Source: Bacteroidota bacterium
Lineage (GTDB): Bacteria; Bacteroidota; Bacteroidia; B-17B0; Aurantibacillaceae
Assembly (NCBI GenBank): GCA_018267655.1
Contig: JAFDYB010000017.1
Coordinates: 1-48,166 of the forward strand
DNA: 48,166 nt
Direction: 5' to 3'
Both the position numbers and the translations under genes were made by a program. This document shows positions 8,222-17,822 of the stretch, one piece after another. The notes under the pieces were generated by a model. That model made no database searches. It saw only the letters and a program-made list of their open reading frames with translations, and had not been told where the DNA came from. The stretch's first letter is position 1. The number at the start of each line of letters is the position of its first letter.

Positions 8222-9463
8222 CTAATTAACCAAAAACCAAAATTCTTTGGTTTTCCCAAACGCAGAAACATGAAAGTATATTTTTTCTGATTTGTAATTT
8301 ATTAAATCGAGAGTGGTAGTGCCATATTTTAAATTTTGTCGTAAAATAATTTTGCCGGAAGTATTTTTTAGATAATAAGTAGCAGACGTTGGAATGTTTT
8401 TTCCAAGCACTGTGAGTTGAAATTTTGAAAAAGATTGCGGCATTAAACTTATATGTAACTCTTCTTTTAACGGCAGCAGCTTGTTAGCGTAATTAGCTTT
8501 TGATGGGTTAACTATGTTAGAAGAGGCTATTGAACGAACCCCATCAATAGGCTCTTCTACGTAATTTGTTTTTGATAAATTAATTTCTTTTTTACTTTGA
8601 TTTGACCAAACTCTTATATAATCAATTTCAAAATTAACCGAATCGGCAAATGTTTTTTTAGGTCCCGGGTTAAATGCTCCATTATTACTAGCAACCGCAA
8701 TATTTGCAGCTAATTTTTTTGGCACACTCATGCTAATTATTTTTACTCCAACACATTCGCCATTTAAGTAATATTTTAAATAACCGGGCGCCCATTCACC
8801 CGAAATTACGTTGTATCCTTTATTTAAACTACCTTTAAATTTAAGCCAACCGCCCCAAGGTTTTTTCCCAAAAAGTGAATTTATTTTTTCATCGTTAGGG
8901 TTAGGTGTGTGAATGGCAATGTGCAGTTGATTTTGTTTTTCAGTTTTTAATTCCATCCAATCAATTTCTTCGTTTGGTGTTCCGCCATATAGCCAAAAGG
9001 CAGGCCAAAAGCCTTGTTCATCAGAAACTTTAAATTTAATTTCAAAGTAGCCGTATAAAAAATCTTTTTGCGATTGTATTAATCCCGCTGTATAATTATA
9101 GCTTCGTTTATTTAAGCCTCTAAATATTTTTCCTTCAAAAATTGAATCGTTTTCGCCCATCCAATCTATATGTTTTTCTACAAGGCTTTCTTTTTTAGCA
9201 GTAAGTGTTAATAGGCCATTATTCAGAAAATGATTTTTCCATTTAGAGTAGTATTGTTGCTCATTGTTGCTTAATATTGATCTGCCCCAACCAAACCAAT
9301 CTAACCACATTTCTTTATTTATACTGTTGCCATTAAACTCATCACCACTTGTGTAATTCCAAGTAACAACAGTGTCGGGGGTAAACTGCCACATTATTTG
9401 CGAAGTTAATGCAAAAGGAAAGCCAATAAGAACAAGAAAATATTTATAAAATAAGTTACTCAT
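8222..9463 (-). CDS. secreted glycoside hydrolase family 16 protein
   Basis: This 413-residue protein has an N-terminal hydrophobic signal ([17 protein letters not shown]) and a GH16 beta-jelly-roll domain at about residues 30-285. The catalytic motif EIDWME at about 165-170 matches the family pattern ExDxxE, with the first Glu as nucleophile and the last as acid/base. GYFEIKFK and [11 protein letters not shown] before it are also typical. GH16 enzymes cut beta-1,3 or beta-1,4 glucans and galactans such as laminarin or agar; the exact substrate is unclear. The last 120 residues form an extra beta-rich region without a T9SS sorting signal I can recognise. Its ATG overlaps the lepA stop by eight bases (ATGAGTAA), implying translational coupling. 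Confidence 0.9.
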   Translation of the reverse strand: MSNLFYKYFLVLIGFPFALTSQIMWQFTPDTVVTWNYTSGDEFNGNSINKEMWLDWFGWGRSILSNNEQQYYSKWKNHFLNNGLLTLTAKKESLVEKHIDWMGENDSIFEGKIFRGLNKRSYNYTAGLIQSQKDFLYGYFEIKFKVSDEQGFWPAFWLYGGTPNEEIDWMELKTEKQNQLHIAIHTPNPNDEKINSLFGKKPWGGWLKFKGSLNKGYNVISGEWAPGYLKYYLNGECVGVKIISMSVPKKLAANIAVASNNGAFNPGPKKTFADSVNFEIDYIRVWSNQSKKEINLSKTNYVEEPIDGVRSIASSNIVNPSKANYANKLLPLKEELHISLMPQSFSKFQLTVLGKNIPTSATYYLKNTSGKIILRQNLKYGTTTLDLINYKSEKIYFHVSAFGKTKEFWFLVN

Positions 9464-11246
9464 TTAGTTTTAAAACAGCCATAAATGCACTTTGTGGAAT
9501 TTCAACATTTCCTACTTGCTTCATGCGCTTTTTTCCTTCTTTTTGTTTTTCAAGAAGCTTTCGTTTACGACTAATATCACCACCGTAGCATTTTGCAGTT
9601 ACATCTTTTCTTAAAGCCTTAATCGTTTCACGCGCAATAATTTTTGCACCAAGTGCAGCTTGAATTGGAATTTCGAATTGCTGACGAGGAATAAGTTCCT
9701 TTAACTTTTCGCACATCTTTTTTCCTAAATCATAAGCGTTGCTTCTGTGAACTAATGCAGAAAGAGCGTCAACCTGTTCAGCGTTAAGCAATATGTCCAT
9801 TTTAACCAAGTCGCTTTGGCGCATTTCTAAAGGAGAATAATCAAACGAAGCGTAACCTCTTGAAATTGATTTTAACCTATCGTAAAAATCAAACACTATT
9901 TCGGCTAATGGCATGTGAAATAGCAATTCTACTCTATCTGCCGTTAAATAATTTTGATTTACAATTTCGCCGCGCTTTTCAATGCACAGTGTCATTACAG
10001 GACCAATATATTCGCTTTTGGTAATAATGCTTGCTTTAATATATGGCTCTTCAATATAATCAATACGAGATGGGTCGGGCAAATCAGTTGGATTATTTAC
10101 AATTTGCATATCGCCTTTTAATGTATAGGCTTTATAACTTACGTTGGGTACAGTTGTAATAACGGTCATGTTAAATTCGCGCTCAAGGCGCTCCTGCACT
10201 ATTTCCATGTGCAACATTCCTAAAAACCCGCATCTAAAGCCAAAACCTAAGGCAGCACTGCTTTCCGGTTCCCAAGTTAAAGAGGCGTCGTTAAGTTGAA
10301 GTTTTTCCATGCTAAAGCGCAATTCTTCAAAATCTTCAGTGTCAACAGGATAAATCCCCGCAAATACCATAGGTTTAACGTCTTCAAAGCCTTTAATTGC
10401 TTCGGTACAAGGGCGATCAAAATGTGTAATAGTGTCGCCAACTTTTACTTCGCGAGCATCTTTTATACCTGATATAATATAGCCAACATCGCCGGTTAAT
10501 ACGGTTTCTCGTCCTTCGGGTTTTAATCTAAGAATGCCAACTTCATCGGCAAAATAATGAGCCCCGGTATTTACAAATTTTACCTTGTCGCCTTTTTTAA
10601 TGCTGCCATTTAATATTTTAAAATAAGCAATAATACCCCTAAAGCTATTAAAAACACTGTCGAAAATTAATGCTTGTAAGGGAGCATTAATATCACCTTT
10701 AGGGGCATTTATGCGGTTTATAATTGCGCTTAATATTTCATTAACGCCCATGCCGGTTTTACCTGAAGCAGCAATAATTTCATCGCGATTACAGCCAATT
10801 AAATCAACAATTTGATCTTTCACAAGCTCCGGTTCGGCACTTGGCAAGTCCATTTTATTTAAAATAGGAATAATAGTTAAATCGTGTTCAAGCGCTAAAT
10901 ATAAGTTTGAAATAGTTTGAGCTTGAATACCTTGTGATGCATCAACTATTAGCAAAGCACCTTCGCAAGCAGCAATGGAGCGGCTAACTTCATAGCTAAA
11001 GTCCACATGGCCGGGGGTATCAATAAGGTTAAGTGTATATTTTTGCCCTTCAAATTGATAGTCCATTTGAATAGCGTGGCTTTTAATGGTTATGCCGCGT
11101 TCTTTTTCAAGATCCATATCATCAAGCACCTGCGCCTGCATTTCGCGTTTACTAATAGTATTAGTGTATTCTAATAACCTATCGGCTAAGGTGCTTTTAC
11201 CATGGTCAATATGGGCTATAATGCAAAAATTTCGAATGTGCTTCAT
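9456..11246 (-). CDS. lepA: elongation factor 4 (LepA), back-translocating GTPase
   Basis: LepA binds ribosomes and acts on stalled or mistranslocated complexes. The 596-residue protein starts [18 protein letters not shown] with the P-loop AHIDHGKST, then [12 protein letters not shown] (G3) and [10 protein letters not shown] (G4). EF-G-like domains II, III and V follow, then the LepA-specific C-terminal domain ([19 protein letters not shown]). The longer frame from 11267 would begin inside the -7 element, so ATG 11246 is chosen. A matching -33/-7 promoter lies just upstream. It is the first gene of a two-gene unit with the GH16 glycosidase and is divergent from tig. Confidence 0.98.
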   Translation of the reverse strand: MKHIRNFCIIAHIDHGKSTLADRLLEYTNTISKREMQAQVLDDMDLEKERGITIKSHAIQMDYQFEGQKYTLNLIDTPGHVDFSYEVSRSIAACEGALLIVDASQGIQAQTISNLYLALEHDLTIIPILNKMDLPSAEPELVKDQIVDLIGCNRDEIIAASGKTGMGVNEILSAIINRINAPKGDINAPLQALIFDSVFNSFRGIIAYFKILNGSIKKGDKVKFVNTGAHYFADEVGILRLKPEGRETVLTGDVGYIISGIKDAREVKVGDTITHFDRPCTEAIKGFEDVKPMVFAGIYPVDTEDFEELRFSMEKLQLNDASLTWEPESSAALGFGFRCGFLGMLHMEIVQERLEREFNMTVITTVPNVSYKAYTLKGDMQIVNNPTDLPDPSRIDYIEEPYIKASIITKSEYIGPVMTLCIEKRGEIVNQNYLTADRVELLFHMPLAEIVFDFYDRLKSISRGYASFDYSPLEMRQSDLVKMDILLNAEQVDALSALVHRSNAYDLGKKMCEKLKELIPRQQFEIPIQAALGAKIIARETIKALRKDVTAKCYGGDISRKRKLLEKQKEGKKRMKQVGNVEIPQSAFMAVLKLNE

Positions 11247-11264
11247 TTTCAAATTAAAAGGGCA

Positions 11265-11296
11265 CAAATATACTTAATCTACTGTAAATCTTGCAA
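11265..11296 (-). promoter_or_regulatory. lepA promoter, TTG-N21-TATATTTG
   Basis: On the minus strand TTG (11296-11294) is followed after 21 bases by TATATTTG (11272-11265), matching the Bacteroidota -33/-7 promoter. It ends 18 bases before the ATG at 11246. It fixes the start of lepA, since the upstream in-frame codon at 11267 is within the -7 box. Confidence 0.75.
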
Positions 11297-11325
11297 TTAA
11301 TATGCTTTCTGAATTAAAAAAATAG

Positions 11326-11333
11326 TATCTTTG
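11326..11333 (+). promoter_or_regulatory. tig -7 element TATCTTTG
   Basis: This full TAnnTTTG match lies 19 bases before the tig ATG at 11353. I see no TTG at the usual spacing. It lies back to back with the lepA promoter, about 30 bases from the lepA -33 box. Confidence 0.6.
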
Positions 11334-11352
11334 CCCCCTCAATTTTTAAAAG

Positions 11353-12690
11353 ATGGAAATTAAAAAGCAAGATATTGACAATTTAAATGCTGAAATTAGC
11401 GTTAACCTAATTCCTGCCGATTACGAAAATCATGTTAACGAAGGGATAAAAAAAGTGCAACGCCAAGCAAATGTTCCGGGTTTTAGGCCCGGTAAAGTAC
11501 CCGTTGGATTGATAAAAAAGCAATATGGTACTCAAATAATGGTTGATGAAATTAATAAATTATTGAACGAAACCATTTATAAATATATTGAGCAAAATAA
11601 TATTGAAATTCTTGGTAATCCGCTCCCTAAACTTACTACCCCCGTTGATTTTGAAGGACAAAAAGAATTTGAGTTTGTTTACGAAATTGGCTTATCGCCA
11701 AAATTAAATTTTGAATTAAGCTCACAGCAAAATTTTACGTTTAAAACAGTAAAGGTTGATGATGAGTTGATAGATAAGTACATTAAAGATATTCGCAGAA
11801 ATTTTGGAAAACCTTTAAACCCGGAGCAATCAGGCGAAAAAGATATTGTGTTTGTGGATATTAATGAACTTGATGAAACCGGCCAAATAAAACCGGGCGG
11901 AATTTTTAAAAGCACAAGCATTAGTTTTGAACGCCTTACTAACGCTAACGCAAAACAAAAGGTATTGGGGTTAAAAAAAGAAGATAAAATTACAATTGAC
12001 ATTAATGAATTATACGAAACTGCTTTGGATAAAAGCGTAGCATTAGGCATTGATAAAGAAGTTGCTGAAACTATTAAATGCAATTTGCAACTTACTGTAA
12101 AAAACATTGCACGTTTAGAAGATGCTGAACTAAACCAAGAATTATTTGATAAAGTATATGGCGCAGGCGTAATTAATTCGATAGATGAATTTAAAGAAAA
12201 AATTAAAAATGAACTATCGCTTATGTTTAGCGCCGACTCGGATCGCTTTCTTAAAACCGAAGTAGAAAACAAGCTAGTTGATTCATTAAATGTATCGTTG
12301 CCTGATAATTTTTTAAAACGCTGGCTTAAAGCAGTAAATGAAAAACCTCTTTCAGACGAGCAATTAGAAAAAGAATATCCGGAATATGCAAAAGCCATGA
12401 AATGGCGTTTAATTGAAAATAAGCTTATTAAAGACAACGCTTTAAAAGTAGATGTTAATGAAGCTACCGATGAGGCAAAGCGTTATATATATTCAGAGTA
12501 CAGCCGATATGGCCAAAAACCAAATGAAGAGGAGGTAAGCAAATTAGCTAAAGATATTTTAAGTCGCGAAAAAGAAGCTCAAAGAATATATGAAAATCTT
12601 TACAGCCAAAAAGTATTACAATTAGTGAAAGAAAAATGTACACTTACGCCAAAAGAAGTAAGTTATGATGAGTTTTTTAAAAATAATTAA
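11353..12690 (+). CDS. tig: trigger factor, ribosome-associated chaperone
   Basis: Trigger factor binds at the peptide exit tunnel and shields nascent chains; it usually also has a prolyl isomerase domain. The 445-residue protein begins with the ribosome-binding domain and carries the signature GFRPGKVPVGLIKKQYG (about residues 47-63). The middle segment is diverged from canonical FKBP domains, as is common in Bacteroidota homologues. The charged helical C-terminal arms (about 270-440) are typical. It has its own -7 element and a strong terminator, so it is monocistronic. The large antisense frame inside it is a shadow. Confidence 0.95.
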   Translation: MEIKKQDIDNLNAEISVNLIPADYENHVNEGIKKVQRQANVPGFRPGKVPVGLIKKQYGTQIMVDEINKLLNETIYKYIEQNNIEILGNPLPKLTTPVDFEGQKEFEFVYEIGLSPKLNFELSSQQNFTFKTVKVDDELIDKYIKDIRRNFGKPLNPEQSGEKDIVFVDINELDETGQIKPGGIFKSTSISFERLTNANAKQKVLGLKKEDKITIDINELYETALDKSVALGIDKEVAETIKCNLQLTVKNIARLEDAELNQELFDKVYGAGVINSIDEFKEKIKNELSLMFSADSDRFLKTEVENKLVDSLNVSLPDNFLKRWLKAVNEKPLSDEQLEKEYPEYAKAMKWRLIENKLIKDNALKVDVNEATDEAKRYIYSEYSRYGQKPNEEEVSKLAKDILSREKEAQRIYENLYSQKVLQLVKEKCTLTPKEVSYDEFFKNN

Positions 12691-12759
12691 CCCTCAAACT
12701 TTATAATAATAAAATCAATGATTTATGGCGTGAATTAAAAACAAATTCACAAAAATTTT

Positions 12760-12793
12760 AAAAGCCTCTTTGCAAAAAGAGGCTTTTATTTTT
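12760..12793 (+). terminator. rho-independent terminator after tig
   Basis: AAAAGCCTCTTT at 12760-12771 pairs perfectly with AAAGAGGCTTTT at 12776-12787 around GCAA, and is followed by a T-rich run. It lies about 70 bases after the tig stop and ahead of the LOG-family gene. Confidence 0.9.
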
Positions 12794-12819
12794 AAAAAGA
12801 TTAATTTAGCCCTTAAATT

Positions 12820-13533
12820 ATGACAAACGAAAGCGAAGAAAAAATCAGAAATGCCTTTGCGCAAAAAGACTGGAATGATATAAAAGCACAAAACTCTTGG
12901 CAAATTTTTAAAATCATGAGCGAATTTGTTGAGGGCTTTGAAAAAATGAGCCGCATTGGCCCTTGCGTTTCTATTTTTGGAAGCGCACGTACAAAGCCTG
13001 ATAATAAATATTACATCATGGCCGAAGAAATTGCATATAAACTTGTTCATGAAGGCTATGGTATTATTTCAGGAGGCGGGCCCGGTATTATGGAGGCTGC
13101 TAATAAAGGTGCAAGGCGAGGCAACGGAAAATCAGTTGGCTTAAATATTTTATTGCCATTTGAGCAAAAAAACAATGATTACATCGACCCCGATAAAAAC
13201 ATCAATTTTGATTACTTTTTCGTTCGCAAAACAATTTTTTTAAAATACTCTCAAGGCTTTATTGGCATGCCGGGTGGCTTTGGCACTATGGATGAGTTAT
13301 TTGAATCTTTAACCCTTGTACAAACACATAAAATCGCCCAATTTCCGGTTGTTTTAGTGGGGAGTGAATATTGGGGTGGCATGTTAGATTGGATAAAAAA
13401 CACCATGCTAAAACAAGAAAAAAATATAAACGAGCAAGATTTAGAATTATTTAAAGTGGTTGATACTGCTGATGAAGCTGTAAAACATATAGTTGAATTT
13501 TACTCAAAATACTTACTTAAACCAAATTTTTAA
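12820..13533 (+). CDS. LOG family protein (nucleotide 5'-monophosphate phosphoribohydrolase-like)
   Basis: This 237-residue protein has a Rossmann-like fold with the LOG signature PGGFGTMDE at about residue 150 and GSARTKPDN and SGGGPGIMEAANKGA upstream. LOG proteins hydrolyse the N-glycosidic bond of AMP or modified nucleoside monophosphates (cytokinin activation in plants); in bacteria the physiological substrate is usually unproven. An N-terminal helical extension of about 40 residues precedes the core, as in the longer TIGR00730-like group. A weak TAATTTAG element precedes ATG 12820. It is the first gene of a tight three-gene unit with an acyltransferase and exonuclease III. Confidence 0.9.
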   Translation: MTNESEEKIRNAFAQKDWNDIKAQNSWQIFKIMSEFVEGFEKMSRIGPCVSIFGSARTKPDNKYYIMAEEIAYKLVHEGYGIISGGGPGIMEAANKGARRGNGKSVGLNILLPFEQKNNDYIDPDKNINFDYFFVRKTIFLKYSQGFIGMPGGFGTMDELFESLTLVQTHKIAQFPVVLVGSEYWGGMLDWIKNTMLKQEKNINEQDLELFKVVDTADEAVKHIVEFYSKYLLKPNF

Positions 13534-14430
13534 TTGGCAAAAATTATTTTTCATATCTTAATTTATCCACTGCTTTACTTTATTTCATTATTCCCATTTT
13601 GGTTTATTCCTATTCCAAGCTTTTTATTGTATTTATTGATATACCGCATTATTGGCTATCGCAAAAAAGTGGTGATGAATAATTTAAAAAACTCATTTCC
13701 GCAAAAAACCGAAAAAGAAATTCAGCTACTAACTAAACAATTTTATAAACACTTTGCCGATGTGATTTTCGAAACAATTAAACTTATTTCAATGAGCGAT
13801 AAAGAACTAAAAGCCCACACTGTTTACACAGCACACGCTCAAGAGCTTTTTAAAGAGTTTGTTTCAAAAAATTTATCATTCGTAGCAGTATTGGGTCATT
13901 GTGGAAACTGGGAATGGGTTGCTACAGCCTATCAGCTATATTCGACGCAGCCCTTGCTCGGAGTATATCATCCCTTGTCTAATAAAGAATTTGATGCCTT
14001 AATGTTAAAGCTTCGCAATCGCAATGGGGCAATTATTACACCAATGCAACGTGTTTATCGTAAACTCATCGAATTACATTCGCAACAAAAAAGTGTGGTA
14101 GTTGGCTTAATTGCCGACCAAGCAGCTCCACCCGAAAGCAGCTACTGGACAACGTTTTTAAACCAAGATACAGCAGTATTTAACGGTGCAGAAACGATGG
14201 CGTATAAATTAAATATCCCATTAATGTATGTGCATGTAAAAAAAACTAAGCGCTTTTATTACGAAGTTGATTTAATAAATGTAAGTGAAAAAGTTTCGGG
14301 AAAAGTAGCAGGAGAGCTTACTGCCGCACATGTAAAATCGCTCGAAAAAAACATTTTAATTGAACCACATTTGTGGCTCTGGACTCACAAGCGTTGGAAA
14401 CATAAAAAACCCGCTCAAAGTAATATATAA
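13534..14430 (+). CDS. lysophospholipid/lipid A-type acyltransferase (LpxL/HtrB family)
   Basis: This 298-residue protein has an N-terminal membrane anchor (IYPLLYFISLFPFWFIP) and the acyltransferase motif HxxxxE in GHCGNWEW (about residue 128), the family's catalytic pair. Related enzymes add secondary acyl chains to lipid A; others in Bacteroidota acylate different lipids, so lipid A is likely but not certain. The start is TTG, directly abutting the TAA of the LOG gene (TAATTG), which implies coupled translation. The next gene follows with no gap. Confidence 0.88.
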   Translation: MAKIIFHILIYPLLYFISLFPFWFIPIPSFLLYLLIYRIIGYRKKVVMNNLKNSFPQKTEKEIQLLTKQFYKHFADVIFETIKLISMSDKELKAHTVYTAHAQELFKEFVSKNLSFVAVLGHCGNWEWVATAYQLYSTQPLLGVYHPLSNKEFDALMLKLRNRNGAIITPMQRVYRKLIELHSQQKSVVVGLIADQAAPPESSYWTTFLNQDTAVFNGAETMAYKLNIPLMYVHVKKTKRFYYEVDLINVSEKVSGKVAGELTAAHVKSLEKNILIEPHLWLWTHKRWKHKKPAQSNI

Positions 14431-15192
14431 ATGAAAATAATAACATATAATGTAAATGGCATTAGAGCCGCAATAGGAAAAGATTTTTTAGGATGGCTTA
14501 AAAACGTAAACCCCGATGTGCTATGCCTCCAAGAAATTAAAGCTTCGCCCGATCAGTTTGGAGTGCTTGATTTTGAAGCCTTGGGTTACCATCATTATTG
14601 GTATCCCGCACAAAAAAAAGGATATAGCGGCGTTGCTATTCTTTGTAAGCAACAGCCAAAACACGTTGAGTATGGCTGCGGTATTAAAGCATACGATGAT
14701 GAAGGAAGAATTATAAGGGCAGATTTTTCAGACATTTCAGTAATGAGTGTTTATCATCCGAGCGGCAGCAGCGGCGATGAACGACAGTCCTTCAAAATGA
14801 AATGGCTAAATGATTTTGATGCTTATGCGCAAAGCTTACTCAAAACACAGCCTAACCTAATATTAAGTGGCGATTTTAATATCTGTCATAAACCTATTGA
14901 TATACATAACCCTATAAGTAATGCTAATTCCAGCGGGTTTTTACCGGAAGAACGCGAATGGATGGAACAATTTATCAATAAAGGCTTTACCGACTCATTT
15001 AGGTTTTTTAATAAAGAGGCGCATCAATACACTTGGTGGAGTTATAGGGCAGGGGCTAGGGGCAAAAATCTTGGTTGGCGCATTGATTACCACCTAAGCT
15101 CAAAATCTATCGACCAACGCTTAATTCGCTCCGTTATTCTTTCCGAAGCTATCCACAGCGACCATTGTCCGGTTTTGTTAGAAATAAAATAA
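14431..15192 (+). CDS. xth: exodeoxyribonuclease III / AP endonuclease
   Basis: This base-excision repair enzyme cuts at abasic sites and removes 3' blocking groups. The 253-residue endonuclease/exonuclease/phosphatase fold shows all family motifs: ITYNVNGIRAA, LCLQEIKA (metal-binding Glu), YHPSG, LSGDFNICH (catalytic Asp/Asn), WWSYRAGAR, RIDYHLSS, and the final SDHCPV with the catalytic His. The ATG follows the previous stop directly (TAAATG). It ends the LOG-acyltransferase-xth operon. Confidence 0.95.
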   Translation: MKIITYNVNGIRAAIGKDFLGWLKNVNPDVLCLQEIKASPDQFGVLDFEALGYHHYWYPAQKKGYSGVAILCKQQPKHVEYGCGIKAYDDEGRIIRADFSDISVMSVYHPSGSSGDERQSFKMKWLNDFDAYAQSLLKTQPNLILSGDFNICHKPIDIHNPISNANSSGFLPEEREWMEQFINKGFTDSFRFFNKEAHQYTWWSYRAGARGKNLGWRIDYHLSSKSIDQRLIRSVILSEAIHSDHCPVLLEIK

Positions 15193-15226
15193 GTAACTAA
15201 AAATTTAAAGAATTTATCTTTAAAAA

Positions 15227-15258
15227 TTGGTTTTTCTATTCGATAAAACTTATATTTG
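15227..15258 (+). promoter_or_regulatory. promoter TTG-N21-TATATTTG for the peptide-binding lipoprotein
   Basis: TTG at 15227-15229 and TATATTTG at 15251-15258 are separated by 21 bases, the same spacing as the lepA promoter. The element ends 34 bases before ATG 15293. It rules out the TTG at 15227 as a start codon. Confidence 0.75.
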
Positions 15259-15292
15259 TTCAGTATTTAAGAATTATTGTAATAAACTTACT

Positions 15293-17062
15293 ATGAACAA
15301 AATTGGCATAATTACATCATTTTCATTAGCGTTAATCTTTTCTTCGTGCGGCGGCGGAAGTAAAGGCGATGAAAAAAGCGGTAGCGAATTAAAAGGAGGC
15401 GCATTTGCAGGAGGAATTTTAAGGGTAAATGAAGTTGAAAACATAAAGAGCTTAATGCCCATTTCAATTAACGAACAAAATAGCTATCACATTGCTACAC
15501 AAGTTTACGAAGGTTTAGTAAAATATAATCACACAGATTTAAGTTTAAAACCGTGTATTGCAAAATCATGGGACGTTAACGCAGATCAAACGGAATACGT
15601 TTTTCATCTCCGTTCCAATGTTGTTTTTCATAATGACCCGTGTTTCCCTGAAAGCAAAGGAAGAAAAGTACTTGCCTCAGACGTAAAATATTGCCTGGAA
15701 ATGGCTTGCACGGCAGGTCCAAACAATAATCAATTTGAAGTTACTTTAAAAGATAGAATTGAGGGAGCAAACGAGTGTTTTGAAGCTACTAAAAATGGAA
15801 AAACAGCCGAACTTAAAGGTGTAACAGTAATAAACGATACAACCCTAAAGATAAAACTTTATGGACCAGATGCTTGCTTTTTAAGCATTTTAGCAATGCC
15901 CGGCTGTTATATTTATCCTAAAGAAGCAGTTGCAAAATATGGCAATGATATGCGTGTAAAAGCTGTTGGTACAGGGCCGTTCTATATTGAAAATGTAAAA
16001 GAAGGCGATGTTATCATCATGAAGAAAAACCAAAACTATTGGGCGGTTGATGAAAATGACAATAAGTTACCGTATTTAGATGGTATAAAATGGACTTTTA
16101 TTAAAGAAAAGAAAACAGAAATTTTAGAATTTAAACGTGGTAATCTTGATATGATGTACCGAATTCCTGTTGAAATGTTTGGTGAAATTTTTGGAAAATT
16201 GGAAGATGCAAAAAATAATAAAGAAAATGAGTTTCAAATTATTAATTCTGTTGCATTAAACACTTTCTTATTAGGCTTTAATATTCAAGCAAATCCTGTA
16301 TTTGCAAAAAAAGAAGTTCGCTTGGCATTTAATTATGCTATTGACCGCCATAAAATAGCTGACTTTACAATACAAGGCGAAGGCGAGTCGGCAGATTATG
16401 GTGCTGTACCTAAATACGAAGTGTTTGAAAAAGCAGGGTACCCGTACAGTAAAATAAAAGGATATACTTTTGATCCGGCAAAAGCAAAAGAATTAATGAA
16501 ACAGGCTGGTTATGCTGATGGAAAAGGGTTTCCGGAGGTTACACTAGAAATTAACAGTGGTGGAGGTGATAGAAATATATTGGTAGCAGAAGTAATTAAA
16601 AGTATGCTGGAAGAAAACATTAAAGTAAAAGTTAATATAAACACAGTACCTTTTCCGGAGCATATTGAAAACATGCAGACTGCAAAGACCGACTTCTTCC
16701 GCTATGGGTGGATTGCTGATTACCCAGATCCTGAATCTTTTATGCCATTGTTTATAAGTACGAGTGTACCAAAAACATTACAAGAAAAATCCTACTTAAA
16801 TATTTTTAGATATAAAAATGCTAAATTTGATTCATTAGTAAAAGTATCTCGTAAAGAAGCCGATAAAGTTAAACGCTTTGATTTGCTTGCACAAGCTGAA
16901 CAAGTGGTTTTAGATGATGCTCCTTTTATGCCAATATTTTACGATGAAAACTTTAGATTAGAACATAATAATGTGCGTAATTTGCCAGAAAATGCCATGA
17001 ATTTTATGGATATGACAACAACATATCTTATTCCTCCGGATAAAATGCCTAAGAAAAAATAA
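15293..17062 (+). CDS. peptide/oligosaccharide ABC-type substrate-binding lipoprotein (SBP family 5)
   Basis: This 589-residue protein belongs to the OppA/DppA-like SBP_bac_5 family. The signal and lipobox are MNKIGIITSFSLALIFSSC with Cys19 as the lipidated residue. Family features include SLKPCIAKSWDVNADQTEYVFHLR, DVKYCLEMAC, VGTGPFYIENV, VRLAFNYAIDR, and a C-terminal region with ADYPDPESF. It would bind oligopeptides or similar solutes for an ABC importer, but no permease or ATPase gene is adjacent. The in-frame extension from 15227 is rejected because it starts in the -33 box. It has its own promoter and terminator and is a single-gene transcript. Confidence 0.93.
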   Translation: MNKIGIITSFSLALIFSSCGGGSKGDEKSGSELKGGAFAGGILRVNEVENIKSLMPISINEQNSYHIATQVYEGLVKYNHTDLSLKPCIAKSWDVNADQTEYVFHLRSNVVFHNDPCFPESKGRKVLASDVKYCLEMACTAGPNNNQFEVTLKDRIEGANECFEATKNGKTAELKGVTVINDTTLKIKLYGPDACFLSILAMPGCYIYPKEAVAKYGNDMRVKAVGTGPFYIENVKEGDVIIMKKNQNYWAVDENDNKLPYLDGIKWTFIKEKKTEILEFKRGNLDMMYRIPVEMFGEIFGKLEDAKNNKENEFQIINSVALNTFLLGFNIQANPVFAKKEVRLAFNYAIDRHKIADFTIQGEGESADYGAVPKYEVFEKAGYPYSKIKGYTFDPAKAKELMKQAGYADGKGFPEVTLEINSGGGDRNILVAEVIKSMLEENIKVKVNINTVPFPEHIENMQTAKTDFFRYGWIADYPDPESFMPLFISTSVPKTLQEKSYLNIFRYKNAKFDSLVKVSRKEADKVKRFDLLAQAEQVVLDDAPFMPIFYDENFRLEHNNVRNLPENAMNFMDMTTTYLIPPDKMPKKK

Positions 17063-17066
17063 TAAG

Positions 17067-17100
17067 AAATCTCAGTCATTAAACGGCTGAGATTTTTTCT
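17067..17100 (+). terminator. rho-independent terminator after the substrate-binding gene
   Basis: AAATCTCAGTC at 17067-17077 pairs with GGCTGAGATTT (one G-T wobble) around a 7-base loop and runs into six T residues. It ends only about seven bases before the ispD ATG. Confidence 0.88.
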
Positions 17101-17106
17101 TTTATA

Positions 17107-17778
17107 ATGTTAAATGATTATTTAATACTTGTAGCAGGCGGCAGTGGCACACGCATAAAAAGCAGTGTTCCAAAACAATTTTTACCACTGCTTAATGAGC
17201 CTATTTTAGCGCATAGCATTAGACCGTTTTTGCGCTACAATCCATTAATTAACATCATTATTGCAACACACCCCGATTACGATTCATTAACACACGAAAT
17301 AGTTAATCGCTATTACAAAAAAAATAAAATTACAATTGTGCATGGTGGTAAAACTCGTTTTCACTCAGTGAAAAATGCATTAGAAAAAATCCCTGCAAAT
17401 CAAAAAGCTGTAGTTGCTATACACGATGCAGCAAGGCCTTTTGTAAATGCCCAAACCATAAAACATTGTTTTGAAGGCGCAGAATTGCAAGGTAATGCCG
17501 TACCGTGTGTTATGGCAAATGAAAGTTTACGAAAAGTTAATGCAAACAACAACCTTGCTGTTAATAGGGCTGAATACCGAATTGTACAAACACCACAGTG
17601 TTTTAATATTATGGCTATTAAAAAAGCATTTGAGCAACAATACAATGAATTGTTTACAGACGATGCAAGTGTTTTTGAAAAAGCAGGAAACAAAATAAAT
17701 TTAGTGGAGGGCAATATCGAAAACACAAAAATTACTACCGATCACGACTACTTTATTGCTAAGCTAATATTTTTTTAA
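17107..17778 (+). CDS. ispD: 2-C-methyl-D-erythritol 4-phosphate cytidylyltransferase
   Basis: IspD makes CDP-methylerythritol from MEP and CTP, the third step of the MEP isoprenoid pathway. The 223-residue cytidylyltransferase starts with the nucleotide-binding loop LVAGGSGTRIKSSVPKQF (about residues 7-25). It also has HDAARPFV (about 103-110) and TDDASVFE near residue 185, which carry metal- and substrate-binding residues. The ATG at 17107 sits seven bases after a terminator U-tract, and no clear promoter is seen between them. It is convergent with the T9SS-linked operon. Confidence 0.95.
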   Translation: MLNDYLILVAGGSGTRIKSSVPKQFLPLLNEPILAHSIRPFLRYNPLINIIIATHPDYDSLTHEIVNRYYKKNKITIVHGGKTRFHSVKNALEKIPANQKAVVAIHDAARPFVNAQTIKHCFEGAELQGNAVPCVMANESLRKVNANNNLAVNRAEYRIVQTPQCFNIMAIKKAFEQQYNELFTDDASVFEKAGNKINLVEGNIENTKITTDHDYFIAKLIFF

Positions 17779-17822
17779 ATTTAATTTACGCATAGATTTA
17801 GCGAATAAAAACGCATTAAAAT

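Noticed and set aside
11679..12437. 252-residue frame antisense to trigger factor
   Set aside because: Ser/Phe-rich composition typical of an antisense shadow; trigger factor on the other strand is unmistakable.
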